From: Aquamicrobium zhengzhouense
GTDB lineage: Bacteria; Pseudomonadota; Alphaproteobacteria; Rhizobiales; Rhizobiaceae
Assembly: GCF_016124105.1 (NCBI RefSeq)
Contig: NZ_JADGMQ010000002.1
Coordinates: 1 to 64,000 of the forward strand
DNA length: 64,000 nt
Direction: 5' to 3'
Shown here: positions 53,778-62,620 of the stretch, in pieces
Layout of the letters: the number at the start of each line of letters is the position of its first letter
Position numbering within the stretch: the stretch's first letter is position 1
Made by a program: the position numbers and the translations under genes
Notes under the pieces: generated by a model
The model's database searches: none
What the model was told of the DNA's origin: nothing
Seen by the model: only the letters and a program-made list of their open reading frames with translations

Positions 53778-54391
53778 TAGAGACGCTGCGCTTTGAACCT
53801 GAGACTGGTTTGATGCGCAGGGACCATCATTTCGCGCGGCTGTCTCGATCGGCGGCAGCACTGGGCTTCACATGCCCGCTCTCCGAGATCGAGGCCGCAC
53901 TGCATGAGCGGCTTCGTGGCGTAACCGAGCCCAAGCGTGTCCGTGTCGGCCTTGAAGCGGATGGTAAATTCGATCTGCAGGTAAAGCCATTCGCTCCGCT
54001 TGCCGCCGGGACAATATGGCGCCTTCGCATAGCCAACACCCGGCTGAGTTCCACAGACGAGCTTCTGCGTTACAAAACCTCTCGCCGCGAGTTATATGAG
54101 GTGGCTCGCGCCGAGTTTACTCCTGAGGAAGCTGACGAAGTTCTCCTCCTCAACGAAAACGGGGAAATCTGCGAGGGGGGGATCTGCAACATCTTCGTTG
54201 AGATGGAAGGGGGAACCTTGGCGACTCCGCCCCTCAAATGCGGCTTGTTGAGGGGAGTTCTGCGCGAAACCTTGCTGCTGGACGGCAAAGCCGTCGAACA
54301 GATCATCTACCCGGATGATTTGAAAACCGGGGGCCGGATTTTCGTCGGGAACTCGTTGCGCGGTCTGATTGAAGCGCGGTTGGTGGGGTAG
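53726..54391 (+). CDS. pabC: Class IV aminotransferase-fold enzyme, aminodeoxychorismate lyase-like
   Basis: This 221-residue fold-type IV PLP protein has LIETLRFEPETGLMRRDHHFARLSRSAAALGF, RYKTSRRELYEVARAEF (Schiff-base Lys in YKTS), LLNENGEICEGGICNIFVE and PPLKCGLLRGVLRE. It releases pyruvate to give 4-aminobenzoate. Its start lies inside pabB in another frame (52-bp overlap), implying coupled translation. In many relatives the two are fused as one PabBC chain. Confidence 0.9.
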   Translation: MSAEGAVRNGGEARFHLIETLRFEPETGLMRRDHHFARLSRSAAALGFTCPLSEIEAALHERLRGVTEPKRVRVGLEADGKFDLQVKPFAPLAAGTIWRLRIANTRLSSTDELLRYKTSRRELYEVARAEFTPEEADEVLLLNENGEICEGGICNIFVEMEGGTLATPPLKCGLLRGVLRETLLLDGKAVEQIIYPDDLKTGGRIFVGNSLRGLIEARLVG

Positions 54392-54398
54392 GCTGAAC

Positions 54399-55313
54399 AT
54401 GACGCTCGCATACACGCCGTATGATGGATCCGGACCGTTGTTCAAGATTGGCCTGAAGCCGATGGAGCTGCCGGGTTGGCTTGAAATCGATGAGCTGCTG
54501 ATCCCGTATCTGGCCGAGAAGAACAGGCTGTTCGCAACTCTCCCCGAAAAAGTCTTTGCCGCTGAGGAAGGCACTGAAGACGCCCAGGCCGAAGTGCTCG
54601 AGCTCGCCGTTGAACATCTGCTCCGGCATTTTCCCGAGACGTACAAGCGGGTCGGGGACGCGATCGAGATCACGGATCACGATCGAAAGATCGAACTTCA
54701 AGGCGATGCACCGCTGAAGATCGCCTCGCTCTTGGTGCAGGAAGATCTCGTCATTATGCGTCGTGGAGATGATGGCTGGCGCTTGGCTGCAGCATCGCTT
54801 TGTTTCCCGTCATCATGGAGACTTGCCGAGAAATTTCGCAAGCCGATCGACAAAATCCATATGCCAGTGCCGGGGTTTGGCAGTGGCACACGCAACGCTT
54901 CGCTCATCGAGCGTATATTCGATAAGCTGGCCGTGGATCTGCCCATTGAGCGAATGAACTGGTCGTTGCAATTGAATTCCGATCTTTACCATCCGCTTTC
55001 GGACATGGAGCGCGATGCAAGAGCTTCAGACCGATCTTCACGCTTCGGAAACGAGGATCTGGCCGCTTCACTCTTTATCCGAGTAGAGCGTCAGACGCTG
55101 CGCCGATTGGCGAAAACCGGGGATATCTTGTTCACGATCCGGATTTATCTGGATCCGATGACGCGGCTGCGGGCTCACCCTGACCGGGGGCAAATTGCCT
55201 CTGCGTTTGCGGACCAGATGCTCGCGTTGGATGAGGATCAACTAGACTACAAGGGCTTCACGGCCGATCGCGACATGCTTGTCAGCAGCTTGAGGCAGAT
55301 AGCTGCCTCTTGA
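54399..55313 (+). CDS. DUF3445 protein, haem-dependent oxidative N-demethylase family
   Basis: This 304-residue protein has the DUF3445 pattern: PLFKIGLKPMELPGWLEIDELL, VQEDLVIMRRGDDGWRLAAASLCFPSSWRLAEKFRKPIDKIHMPVPGF, ERMNWSL, FIRVERQTLRRLAKTGDILFTIRIYLDPM. Characterised members (HODM) use haem b in a PAS-like fold to demethylate secondary amines, releasing formaldehyde. It follows pabC by only 7 bp and is probably in the same transcript. A link to folate could be one-carbon capture, but that is speculation. ATG at 54399 is chosen over an earlier in-frame start. Confidence 0.85.
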   Translation: MTLAYTPYDGSGPLFKIGLKPMELPGWLEIDELLIPYLAEKNRLFATLPEKVFAAEEGTEDAQAEVLELAVEHLLRHFPETYKRVGDAIEITDHDRKIELQGDAPLKIASLLVQEDLVIMRRGDDGWRLAAASLCFPSSWRLAEKFRKPIDKIHMPVPGFGSGTRNASLIERIFDKLAVDLPIERMNWSLQLNSDLYHPLSDMERDARASDRSSRFGNEDLAASLFIRVERQTLRRLAKTGDILFTIRIYLDPMTRLRAHPDRGQIASAFADQMLALDEDQLDYKGFTADRDMLVSSLRQIAAS

Positions 55314-55450
55314 ACGCAACTTCTCGATGTAACCGTGCAACAATCTTCAGTGACGAACGTTATCAACCGGGGCGCTGGGTGTGCCGCCTTGCGTTCGGGC
55401 AAAAAACCGGCAAATGACGAAGTAGTCGTACCGACGAGAGGACTTTCGGG

Positions 55451-55855
55451 ATGATTAATGCGGGACTAATTCGCGTCAGCGCGGCAGCGGCAATGGCGGT
55501 GGCGCTGGCGGCGTGCCAGAGCGCGGGGCCTCCACCAATGCGCGGGGGGCCGTCCGGTCCGTATGTCGCGCCAAGCTCGGGCTTCGAAGGCGAGTGGATC
55601 AGCACGGATGGAGTGGCGATCTCGCGCTTCATCAGTGGCCGTTTCGAGACGCTGGCGACGGATACTGGAAACAAGCTCGCTGAGGGCAGCTATAGTCAGG
55701 TCGATCCGAGCACTGTTTCCATTTCAGTGACGTCGCTCATTCGGCAGACAACTACTCAGGTCAACTGCCTGATGGCGACGCAGACGATGCTTAACTGCAC
55801 CGGTTCTAACGGATCGCAGTTCTCGCTGATCCGTCGCTCCACGGGTATTTCCTGA
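55451..55855 (+). CDS. omp10: Omp10-like outer-membrane lipoprotein
   Basis: This 134-residue protein has a lipoprotein signal with lipobox LAAC (Cys22), a glycine/proline-rich spacer, and a beta-rich domain (FETLATDTGNKLAEGSYSQVDPSTVSISV ... NCLMATQTMLNCTGSNGSQFSLIRR) with two cysteines. This pattern recalls Brucella Omp10, a surface lipoprotein. The comparison is from memory, so the symbol is tentative. It has its own upstream gap of 137 bp. Confidence 0.75.
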   Translation: MINAGLIRVSAAAAMAVALAACQSAGPPPMRGGPSGPYVAPSSGFEGEWISTDGVAISRFISGRFETLATDTGNKLAEGSYSQVDPSTVSISVTSLIRQTTTQVNCLMATQTMLNCTGSNGSQFSLIRRSTGIS

Positions 55856-55940
55856 GTCATAAGGCGGTTTCCCTTGCCTCCGCTGCGAAGGTCCTGCGAT
55901 AGTCGGGGCCTGAAACCGCGCCGGAGGTTTGGGAAGTGCC

Positions 55941-57194
55941 ATGACAGCCAGTTCCTACGATGCCGAGCGCCGGCCTCCCGAAGAGCGGGAAGCAGAACTC
56001 TTTGCACGTCTGCCGGAACTTATCTCATCAGCGCTCGCCAAGGCTCCGGGCCTTGTCCGCATGCTGGGTAATGTTGATCCCGCAAGTCTGACATCCCGCG
56101 AAGCGTTAGCCGCCCTCCCGGTTCTTCAGAAATCGGAACTGATGGAGCTGCAGGCCAGCGAGCCGCCATTCGCGGGTTTCGTTCACCCTGCGGAGTTGAG
56201 AGGCCGGCGAATTTTCATGTCACCTGGGCCGATTTGGGAGCCAGAGGGGCAGGGGCCCGACCCGGCTCAAGCAGCACGTGCCTTTCGAGCGGCGGGTGCG
56301 CGTCCAGGTGATATCGTCCATAACGCTTTTTCTTATCACATGACCCCTGGCGCCTTCATGATGGACGGCGGTGCCAGAGCGCTGGGTTGTTCTGTTTTTC
56401 CGGCAGGCACGGGAAATGTCGACACGCAAATTGAGGCTGCGCAGGCGCTGCGGCCTAGAATCTATGCAGGAACGCCCGATTTCCTGAAAATCATTCTCGA
56501 TCGAGCTGCCGAGCTTCATAGCCCTCTTACTTCGTTCGAGATCGGGCTGGTTAGTGGCGGAGCGTTGTTTCTTTCACTGCGAGAAGAGTATTTCTCGCGG
56601 GGTATCCGGGTTTACCAATGCTACGCGACCGCCGAGTTCGGCGTGATTGCATATGAAAGCGCAGCTGAAGATGGCTCGCCCCATCCTGGGATGATTGTGA
56701 ACGAGAACCTGATCGTCGAGATCGTTCGCCCCGGCACCGGGGATCCCGTGGCCGAGGGGGAAGTGGGTGAGTTGGTTGTGACCAGCCTTGACCCGATCTA
56801 TCCGCTGCTGCGCGTTTCTACCGGCGATCTGTCTGCGGTTTTGCCCGGATCGTCGCCTTGCGGGCGCACGGGGATGCGCATACGGGGGTGGATGGGACGC
56901 GCCGACCAACGCACGAAGGTCAAGGGCATGTTCGTCGATCCGAAACAGGTCGCGCTCGTTCTTGCTCGCCATCCGCAATTGCAGCGGGCCCGTCTGGTCG
57001 TTTCCCGTGATGGAGCGCGTGACGTAATGACGTTGCAGGCCGAAGCAGAGAACGGGCACGCTCTCGACGTCGAAGCGATTACCGCAACCTTGCGCGATGT
57101 CACGAAACTGGGTGCGACCGTACAAATTGTTGCCAAAGGCTCCCTTCCAAACGACGGGAAGGTGATTGCAGATGAGCGCGATTATTCAGCCTGA
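55941..57194 (+). CDS. Phenylacetate-CoA ligase-like AMP-forming enzyme
   Basis: This 417-residue protein has the ANL fold in PaaK style: LPVLQKSELMELQ near residue 60, an adenylate region (AFSYHMTPGAFMMDGGARALG), YAGTPDFLKIIL, IGLVSGGALF, YQCYATAEFGVIAYE (adenine binding), GELVVTSLDPIYPLLRVSTGDLS and RIRGWMGRADQRTKVKGMFVDP. The phosphate loop SxGTTG of true ligases reads SPGPIWEPEG here, so ATP use may be altered. No paa genes are near. Substrate unknown. ATG at 55941 is preferred; GGGAAG lies upstream. Confidence 0.82.
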   Translation: MTASSYDAERRPPEEREAELFARLPELISSALAKAPGLVRMLGNVDPASLTSREALAALPVLQKSELMELQASEPPFAGFVHPAELRGRRIFMSPGPIWEPEGQGPDPAQAARAFRAAGARPGDIVHNAFSYHMTPGAFMMDGGARALGCSVFPAGTGNVDTQIEAAQALRPRIYAGTPDFLKIILDRAAELHSPLTSFEIGLVSGGALFLSLREEYFSRGIRVYQCYATAEFGVIAYESAAEDGSPHPGMIVNENLIVEIVRPGTGDPVAEGEVGELVVTSLDPIYPLLRVSTGDLSAVLPGSSPCGRTGMRIRGWMGRADQRTKVKGMFVDPKQVALVLARHPQLQRARLVVSRDGARDVMTLQAEAENGHALDVEAITATLRDVTKLGATVQIVAKGSLPNDGKVIADERDYSA

Positions 57195-57353
57195 GCCGCG
57201 CGGCAACGTCTCCCCGTTGTCGTAAACGCAGCAGGTTCAGCACGTTCAAAGTTGCGTTACAGTTTGGAATGGCTCTAAGGTGCGTCAAGCCGCACTCTTG
57301 CAATGAGGATGAAACTGCCTAGGTTCGGGGCCACTTGCAAGGAGATTTTCTCG

Positions 57354-58418
57354 ATGAACGCTATCGCGGCAACCGCCGACGACAGAGCCCGCTCGGCTTC
57401 ACATTTGCCAGCTGGCCACCCGAAGGTTTTGACGGGCAAGGTCGGTGTCCTTCTTAGCAACCTGGGTACTCCGGACGGAACCGACTATTGGTCGGTTCGG
57501 AGATATCTTCGGGAGTTTCTTTCCGATCCGCGTATCATCGAGGCACCGCGTGCGATCTGGTATCCGATCCTTCATGGCATCGTCCTGACAACGCGGCCGC
57601 AGAAGGCTGGCGCGAACTATGCGACCATCTGGAACCGGGAGCTTGACGAATCTCCCTTGCGTACGATTACGCGCGGACAGGCGGAGAAGCTGGCGGCGAC
57701 GTTCGCGAGTGATGATCGGATCGTTGTCGAGTGGGGCATGCGTTATGGCACCCCGTCCATTCGTGGCGCGGTGGACAGCCTGATCAAGCAGGGATGCGAC
57801 CGCATTCTCATGTTCCCGCTATATCCGCAGTTTTCCGCAACGACGACCGCAACGGCAAACGATCAACTCTATCGCGCGCTTATGAAAATCCGGCATATGC
57901 CAACCGCGCGCTCGGTGCCGGCTTACTATGATGAGCCCGTCTATATCGACGCCTTGGCCCGCTCGGTTGAAAAGCACTTGGCGACGTTGGACTTCGAGCC
58001 TGAAGTCATCCTTGCTTCCTATCACGGCATCCCAAAGAGCTATTTCGAGAAGGGCGACCCGTATCATTGCCATTGCCTCAAGACGACGCGGTTGCTGCGT
58101 GAACGGCTCGGCTTGAGCGAAAAGCAGATGATCACCACCTTCCAGTCGCTGTTTGGCAAGGCTGAGTGGATCAAGCCCTACACCGACAAGACCGTCGAGC
58201 AGCTGGCTGCCGATGGTGTGAAGCGGATTGCGATCATCAATCCCGGTTTCTCGGCGGACTGCATCGAGACGTTGGAAGAGATCGATGGCGAAGTTCGCGA
58301 GATTTTCATGAACGCTGGCGGCGAGAAATTCACGCACATCCCATGCCTGAATGACAGCCCGGAGGGCATGGAAGTTCTCGAAAACCTTGTGCGCCGCGAG
58401 TTGCAGGGCTGGATCTGA
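57354..58418 (+). CDS. hemH: Ferrochelatase
   Basis: This 354-residue protein has LLSNLGTPDGTDYWSVRRYLREFLSDPRI, ILASYHGIPKSYFEKGDPYHCHCLKTTRLL (catalytic His), TTFQSLFGKAEWIKPYTD and INPGFSADCIETLEEI (conserved Glu). It inserts Fe(II) into protoporphyrin IX at the membrane. AAGGAGA nine bases before ATG 57354 decides the start over the longer frame from 57303. Confidence 0.96.
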   Translation: MNAIAATADDRARSASHLPAGHPKVLTGKVGVLLSNLGTPDGTDYWSVRRYLREFLSDPRIIEAPRAIWYPILHGIVLTTRPQKAGANYATIWNRELDESPLRTITRGQAEKLAATFASDDRIVVEWGMRYGTPSIRGAVDSLIKQGCDRILMFPLYPQFSATTTATANDQLYRALMKIRHMPTARSVPAYYDEPVYIDALARSVEKHLATLDFEPEVILASYHGIPKSYFEKGDPYHCHCLKTTRLLRERLGLSEKQMITTFQSLFGKAEWIKPYTDKTVEQLAADGVKRIAIINPGFSADCIETLEEIDGEVREIFMNAGGEKFTHIPCLNDSPEGMEVLENLVRRELQGWI

Positions 58419-58423
58419 CCCCT

Positions 58424-58442
58424 CCCGCGATTGTGTCGCGGG
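58424..58442 (+). terminator. Hairpin after hemH, possible terminator
   Basis: Stem CCCGCGA/TCGCGGG with loop TTGTG starts six bases after the hemH stop; no T-run follows. A second perfect hairpin TGCCGGAA/TTCCGGCA lies at 58481-58500, before the ribosome site of the next gene. Confidence 0.45.
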
Positions 58443-58523
58443 GGAAACCACCTTACATCTGATTGCGAAGTTTAAGCGGCTGCCGGAACTGTTTCCGGCA
58501 GTTCCCGCAATTGGAGGTAATGG

Positions 58524-59489
58524 ATGCCGTTCTCGGGCTTTGACGTTCTCATACCGGTGCTGGTCGTTCTCGTCCTGCTCCTGGTATTCGCTGGCATCAA
58601 GACAGTCCCGCAAGGCTACAACTATACGGTGGAGCGGTTCGGGCGATACACCCGCACCCTTTCGCCGGGCCTCAACATCATCGTACCATTCATCGACCGC
58701 CTTGGGGCCCGGATGAACATGATGGAACAGGTGCTCGACGTTCCGACGCAGGAAGTCATCACCAAGGACAATGCGACTGTGTCGGTTGACGGTGTCGCGT
58801 TCTACCAGGTGCTGAATGCGGCACAGGCGGCGTATCAGGTCGCTGGCCTTGAGAACGCGATCCTCAATCTGACCATGACGAATATCCGCTCCGTCATGGG
58901 CTCGATGGATCTCGACGAACTGCTTTCCAATCGAGATGCCATCAACGACCGTCTGCTGCACATTGTCGATGACGCAGCCAACATTTGGGGCATCAAGGTC
59001 ACGCGCGTCGAGATCAAGGACATCAACCCGCCGAAGAACCTCGTTGATTCGATGGCGCGCCAGATGATGGCCGAGCGTGACAGACGTGCCGAAATTCTCG
59101 TCGCAGAAGGCCGCAAGCAGGCGCAGATTCTCGAAGCCGAAGGCCGACGTGAGGCCGCGTTCCGCGATGCAGAGGCACGCGAACGCGCCGCTGAGGCCGA
59201 GGCTCGCGCGACCCAGATGGTCTCCGACGCGATTGCGAAGGGGGATCTCCAGGCGCTCAACTACTTCGTCGCCCAAAAATACACGGAGGCGATGGCGCAG
59301 ATAGGCTCAGCACCAAACAGCAAGGTCGTGCTGATGCCGATGGAAGCGTCCGCGCTTATCGGCTCGCTGGGCGGGATCGGCCAGATCGCAAGGGAAGTGT
59401 TCGGTTCTGATGCCCCGAGCTCGACGCGTACATCATCGTCGCGGCCTGCGGCACAGCCGCCATTCGTCAATCGCGACCCGACATCATAG
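58524..59489 (+). CDS. SPFH/band 7 protein (QmcA/paraslipin type)
   Basis: This 321-residue protein has an N-terminal membrane anchor ([16 protein letters not shown]), an SPFH domain ([31 protein letters not shown] to about 200), and a coiled-coil rich in Ala/Glu/Arg ([28 protein letters not shown]). It forms membrane-bound oligomers that organise microdomains and act on FtsH-type protease control. GGAGG precedes the ATG. It is followed 24 bp later by its usual partner, an NfeD-family gene. Confidence 0.93.
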   Translation: MPFSGFDVLIPVLVVLVLLLVFAGIKTVPQGYNYTVERFGRYTRTLSPGLNIIVPFIDRLGARMNMMEQVLDVPTQEVITKDNATVSVDGVAFYQVLNAAQAAYQVAGLENAILNLTMTNIRSVMGSMDLDELLSNRDAINDRLLHIVDDAANIWGIKVTRVEIKDINPPKNLVDSMARQMMAERDRRAEILVAEGRKQAQILEAEGRREAAFRDAEARERAAEAEARATQMVSDAIAKGDLQALNYFVAQKYTEAMAQIGSAPNSKVVLMPMEASALIGSLGGIGQIAREVFGSDAPSSTRTSSSRPAAQPPFVNRDPTS

Positions 59490-59513
59490 CCTAGGTGGCC
59501 AGCGGAGGCGCAG

Positions 59514-59975
59514 ATGATCACGCAATGGTTCAGCGACCTCGGCCCATGGGGATGGGTGATTGTCGGCGCCGCACTTCTCGCACTCGAAGTGTTGGCACCG
59601 GGCGTTTATCTGTTGTGGTTTGGTGTTGCAGCTGTCCTGACGGGGCTATTATCGTTCCAGCTTTGGGACTACCCGATCTGGGGCTGGCAGGCGCAGACCG
59701 TCGCGTTCCTGATCTTGTCCCTTGCTTCAGTGCTGATTGGCCGCCGCATCTTCCCCACAACTGGTACGGACGATACGGATCAGCCGCTCCTAAATCAGCG
59801 TGATCGCCAGCTGGTCGGCCGACTTGCGACACTTGCAGAGCCGATCGTAAACGGACATGGCCGGGCACGGATAGGCGACACGCTGTGGCGTGTGACCGGG
59901 GAAGACATGCCAAGCGGAACCCGCGTCCGGGTCGCCTCGGCTGAGAACGGTGAACTGGGTGTGGAGGCCGCTTAA
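59514..59975 (+). CDS. NfeD-family membrane protein
   Basis: This 153-residue short NfeD has three membrane helices (about 10-75: WGWVIVGAALLALEVLAPGVYLLWFGVAAVLTGLL, FLILSLASVLIGRRI) and a C-terminal OB fold (LVGRLATLAEPIVNGHGRARIGDTLWRVTG). It acts with the SPFH partner just upstream. Its TAA and the stop of the opposing kdsD overlap within the palindrome GCCGCTTAAGCGGC. Confidence 0.93.
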   Translation: MITQWFSDLGPWGWVIVGAALLALEVLAPGVYLLWFGVAAVLTGLLSFQLWDYPIWGWQAQTVAFLILSLASVLIGRRIFPTTGTDDTDQPLLNQRDRQLVGRLATLAEPIVNGHGRARIGDTLWRVTGEDMPSGTRVRVASAENGELGVEAA

Positions 59976-60970
59976 GCGGCCCCTATCCTCAGGAGATCGT
60001 GCAGGTGAACCAGGCCGACTGGTTTGTCGTCTTCTACCACGAACACCGAGGTAATGGACGATGCGTTCACCAGCTGCAGGGCCTTTCCTGCCAGCGTATC
60101 CGGCGTCACCCGTTTCGGGCTGCTCGTCATGATGGTGTCGACGGTTTGCGTCAGCAGGTCCGGCCCCAGGTGACGGCGAAGATCGCCATCCGTGATGATG
60201 CCGATCAGGCGCTGATCGTCGGCGACCACACCGACGCAGCCGAACCCTTTGTTTGAAATTTCTGCAACTGCTTCCGTCATCATCGTGCCGGTCTTCACGA
60301 GTGGCAGCTTGTCTGCGACGTGCATGATCTCGACAACCTTGACGAGACTCGCGCCGAGCTTGCCGCCCGGGTGGAACGTCCGGAACTGATCAGGCGTAAA
60401 ACCACGTGCCTCGAGCAACGCAACCGCCAGCGCATCACCCAAAACCAGCTGCATTACCGTCGAGGTGGTCGGCGCAAGGCCGTGCGGGCAGGCTTCTGCC
60501 GTCTTCGGCAACGCCAGCAGCACCGTCGATTCACGTCCGAGCGTCGAATCCACGCCTGAGGTGATCGCGATCAGCGGAATGTTGAACCTGCGCGCATAGG
60601 CGACGATGCCTTTGAGTTCGGCCGTTTCCCCGGACCAGGATATGGCAAGGATCGCGTCATCAAGGCTGATCATCCCAAGATCGCCGTGGTTGGCTTCGGC
60701 AGGGTGTACGAAAAACGCGGGCGTTCCGGTCGATGCCATGGTCGCCGCGATCTTCGATCCGATGTGGCCACTCTTGCCAACACCAGTGACGATCAGCCGT
60801 CCTGTGATCTTGGTGATTATCTCGACAGCGTCCGCGAAAGGTGCAGCCAGGCCGTTGCCCAATGCTTCTGCAAGCGCTGTCAGTCCGGCACGTTCGGTAT
60901 TGATGGTCCGAATGGCGGAAGCTGCTGCAGCCTGCCGATCAATCGGGGCGGTGAGGGGTTTTCTCTGCAT
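59972..60970 (-). CDS. kdsD: Arabinose-5-phosphate isomerase
   Basis: This 332-residue protein has an SIS domain (LIVTGVGKSGHIGSKIAATMASTGTPAFFVHPAEANHGDLGMI; SWSGETAE) and two CBS domains (about 205-330), the KdsD/KpsF layout. It interconverts ribulose-5-phosphate and arabinose-5-phosphate, feeding Kdo for LPS. The full SIS motif with GKSGHIG and the histidine of EANHGD are present. It converges with NfeD. Confidence 0.94.
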   Translation of the reverse strand: MQRKPLTAPIDRQAAAASAIRTINTERAGLTALAEALGNGLAAPFADAVEIITKITGRLIVTGVGKSGHIGSKIAATMASTGTPAFFVHPAEANHGDLGMISLDDAILAISWSGETAELKGIVAYARRFNIPLIAITSGVDSTLGRESTVLLALPKTAEACPHGLAPTTSTVMQLVLGDALAVALLEARGFTPDQFRTFHPGGKLGASLVKVVEIMHVADKLPLVKTGTMMTEAVAEISNKGFGCVGVVADDQRLIGIITDGDLRRHLGPDLLTQTVDTIMTSSPKRVTPDTLAGKALQLVNASSITSVFVVEDDKPVGLVHLHDLLRIGAA

Positions 60971-61044
60971 GGAGTGCGCTTATCGATTCTGCCGTGTGTT
61001 GTCCAACACAAGTGTCGGCCGGGATATCCTCAATCAATTCTCCA

Positions 61045-61052
61045 TTAACCAT
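61045..61052 (+). promoter_or_regulatory. CtrA-type half site TTAACCAT upstream of beta-barrel gene
   Basis: TTAACCAT lies 58 bp before the start of the outer-membrane protein gene. It is the same 8-mer as at 48917-48924, and this position suits promoter control. Weak evidence alone. Confidence 0.3.
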
Positions 61053-61109
61053 CGATGTTTACGATCCGGTAAAGCTTTGGCGCGTTTTGCGCGAGACGAC
61101 CGGACGAAG

Positions 61110-62618
61110 ATGGCATCAATTCCTCAAGGCACAAAGGGTTTGCGCACGGCTGCGTTGACGGCTGCCGTCGGGGTCGTGCTGAGTGCGATGGCGGCGAGCG
61201 CGCAGGAGGGGCTTGAGCTTCGTGGGGCCGTTTCCGAGCGGGATATCAACGATGATCTGCTTGGTGCTCCCACCAATTCGCCGGTCATTGATGATGCGGA
61301 GCCGACCCCGCCGAGAAATTCACGTCCTCCAGCCGCCGCCCGATCGGTGCCTGTGGCACAGGACGAATTAGTCGGCTCGCGCGAGGGGCCAGCGATCCTG
61401 GATGAACCGGAGCGAAGCGGGCGCATGGGGCCTGATGCGATTCGTACCGGCGGGATCGAGACAAGGGGAGCGCGCCTCGACGGCGACGGCTTTGCCCCGA
61501 TTGGCATCCGCGCCGGATCATTCATCCTGCGACCGCGTCTTGAACAAGGTATCGGGCACACGACCAACGCGAACTCTTCGACCAACGGACGAAGCTCCAC
61601 CTTCTCCGAGACGGCGTTGCGCCTCAGCGCGATTACCGACTGGTCGCGCCATAGTCTGTCGATCGACGCCAATGTTGACTGGCGTAAATCCTTATCAGGT
61701 GAAGAGCTCGACGAGCTTGAAGGCGGAATCAGAGGCGAACTGCGCCTGGACATTGGAGAAGGTCTCGATGGAACAGTGGGTGCAGGCTACCGGGTTCGGG
61801 AAGAATCCGCCTCCTCGCCATCAGCGATCTCAGGGGTTGAAGACCGGCCCCTGCGCCACACCCTTTCCGGAACGGCTGGCATCTCGCGCGACGTCGCGCG
61901 GTTCCGTTTTGGCCTGACCGGCGATGTTCACCGCGATACCTACGGAGATGCGAAGCTCCTCGATGGCACAGTGGTGTCGCAGAGCGAGCGCGATTCAACG
62001 CTTGCGACGGCAAGGCTGAGGCTTGGATACGAGATATCTCCTGCCATACGACCGTTCGTGGAAGCGGAGGCCGGACGTCGCTTTTATGATGAGCGCAGCG
62101 ACAGTGCCGGCTATGAGCGATCGGCGGACCGATACGCGCTGCGGTCCGGCGTTGAACTGGATCTGCGTGAAAACCTCAACGGAGAGATTTCGGTTGGATG
62201 GCTGACTGAGCGACCCGATGACGAGCGTCTCGCTGCCATATCGGGTTTTGTGACAGCAGGGCAGCTTTCGTGGTCTCCGATAAGGGGGACCATTGTCGAC
62301 TTTAATGCCGCGACGGAGGTTGAAGGCACCACGTCTGCGGGAGAGACAGGCTCCCTGCTTTACTCGGCGAGCCTGGCGATGACGCGCGAGTTGCGCGCGA
62401 ATCTGTCAGGGCGTGCGGCAGTCGGCCTTGAGTATCGCGACTACGCGGCCTCCGATGCGCATGACCGCGTCATCTGGGGCGAGGCCAGCCTGACTTGGTG
62501 GATGAACCGCTATGCGGGGATCACAGGCCGGGCACGCCATGAAATCCAGAAGAGCAATCTTCCCGGCCGCGACTATGACGAGACGAGTGTCTACCTCGGC
62601 ATGACCTTTCAGCGCTAA
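61110..62618 (+). CDS. Outer-membrane beta-barrel protein (DUF2320-like)
   Basis: This 502-residue protein has a signal peptide (GLRTAALTAAVGVVLSAMAASAQ), a low-complexity region with proline and acidic residues to about residue 130, then repeated alternating strands (FSETALRLSAITDWSRHSLSIDANVDWR; GRRFYDERSDSAGYERSADRYALRSG) and a C-terminal aromatic strand ending VYLGMTFQR, typical of BAM substrates. It resembles the outer-membrane beta-barrel family found beside polysaccharide genes. Its role is not known. The frame extends upstream but ATG at 61110 leads directly into the signal peptide. Confidence 0.82.
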   Translation: MASIPQGTKGLRTAALTAAVGVVLSAMAASAQEGLELRGAVSERDINDDLLGAPTNSPVIDDAEPTPPRNSRPPAAARSVPVAQDELVGSREGPAILDEPERSGRMGPDAIRTGGIETRGARLDGDGFAPIGIRAGSFILRPRLEQGIGHTTNANSSTNGRSSTFSETALRLSAITDWSRHSLSIDANVDWRKSLSGEELDELEGGIRGELRLDIGEGLDGTVGAGYRVREESASSPSAISGVEDRPLRHTLSGTAGISRDVARFRFGLTGDVHRDTYGDAKLLDGTVVSQSERDSTLATARLRLGYEISPAIRPFVEAEAGRRFYDERSDSAGYERSADRYALRSGVELDLRENLNGEISVGWLTERPDDERLAAISGFVTAGQLSWSPIRGTIVDFNAATEVEGTTSAGETGSLLYSASLAMTRELRANLSGRAAVGLEYRDYAASDAHDRVIWGEASLTWWMNRYAGITGRARHEIQKSNLPGRDYDETSVYLGMTFQR

Positions 62619-62620
62619 GC

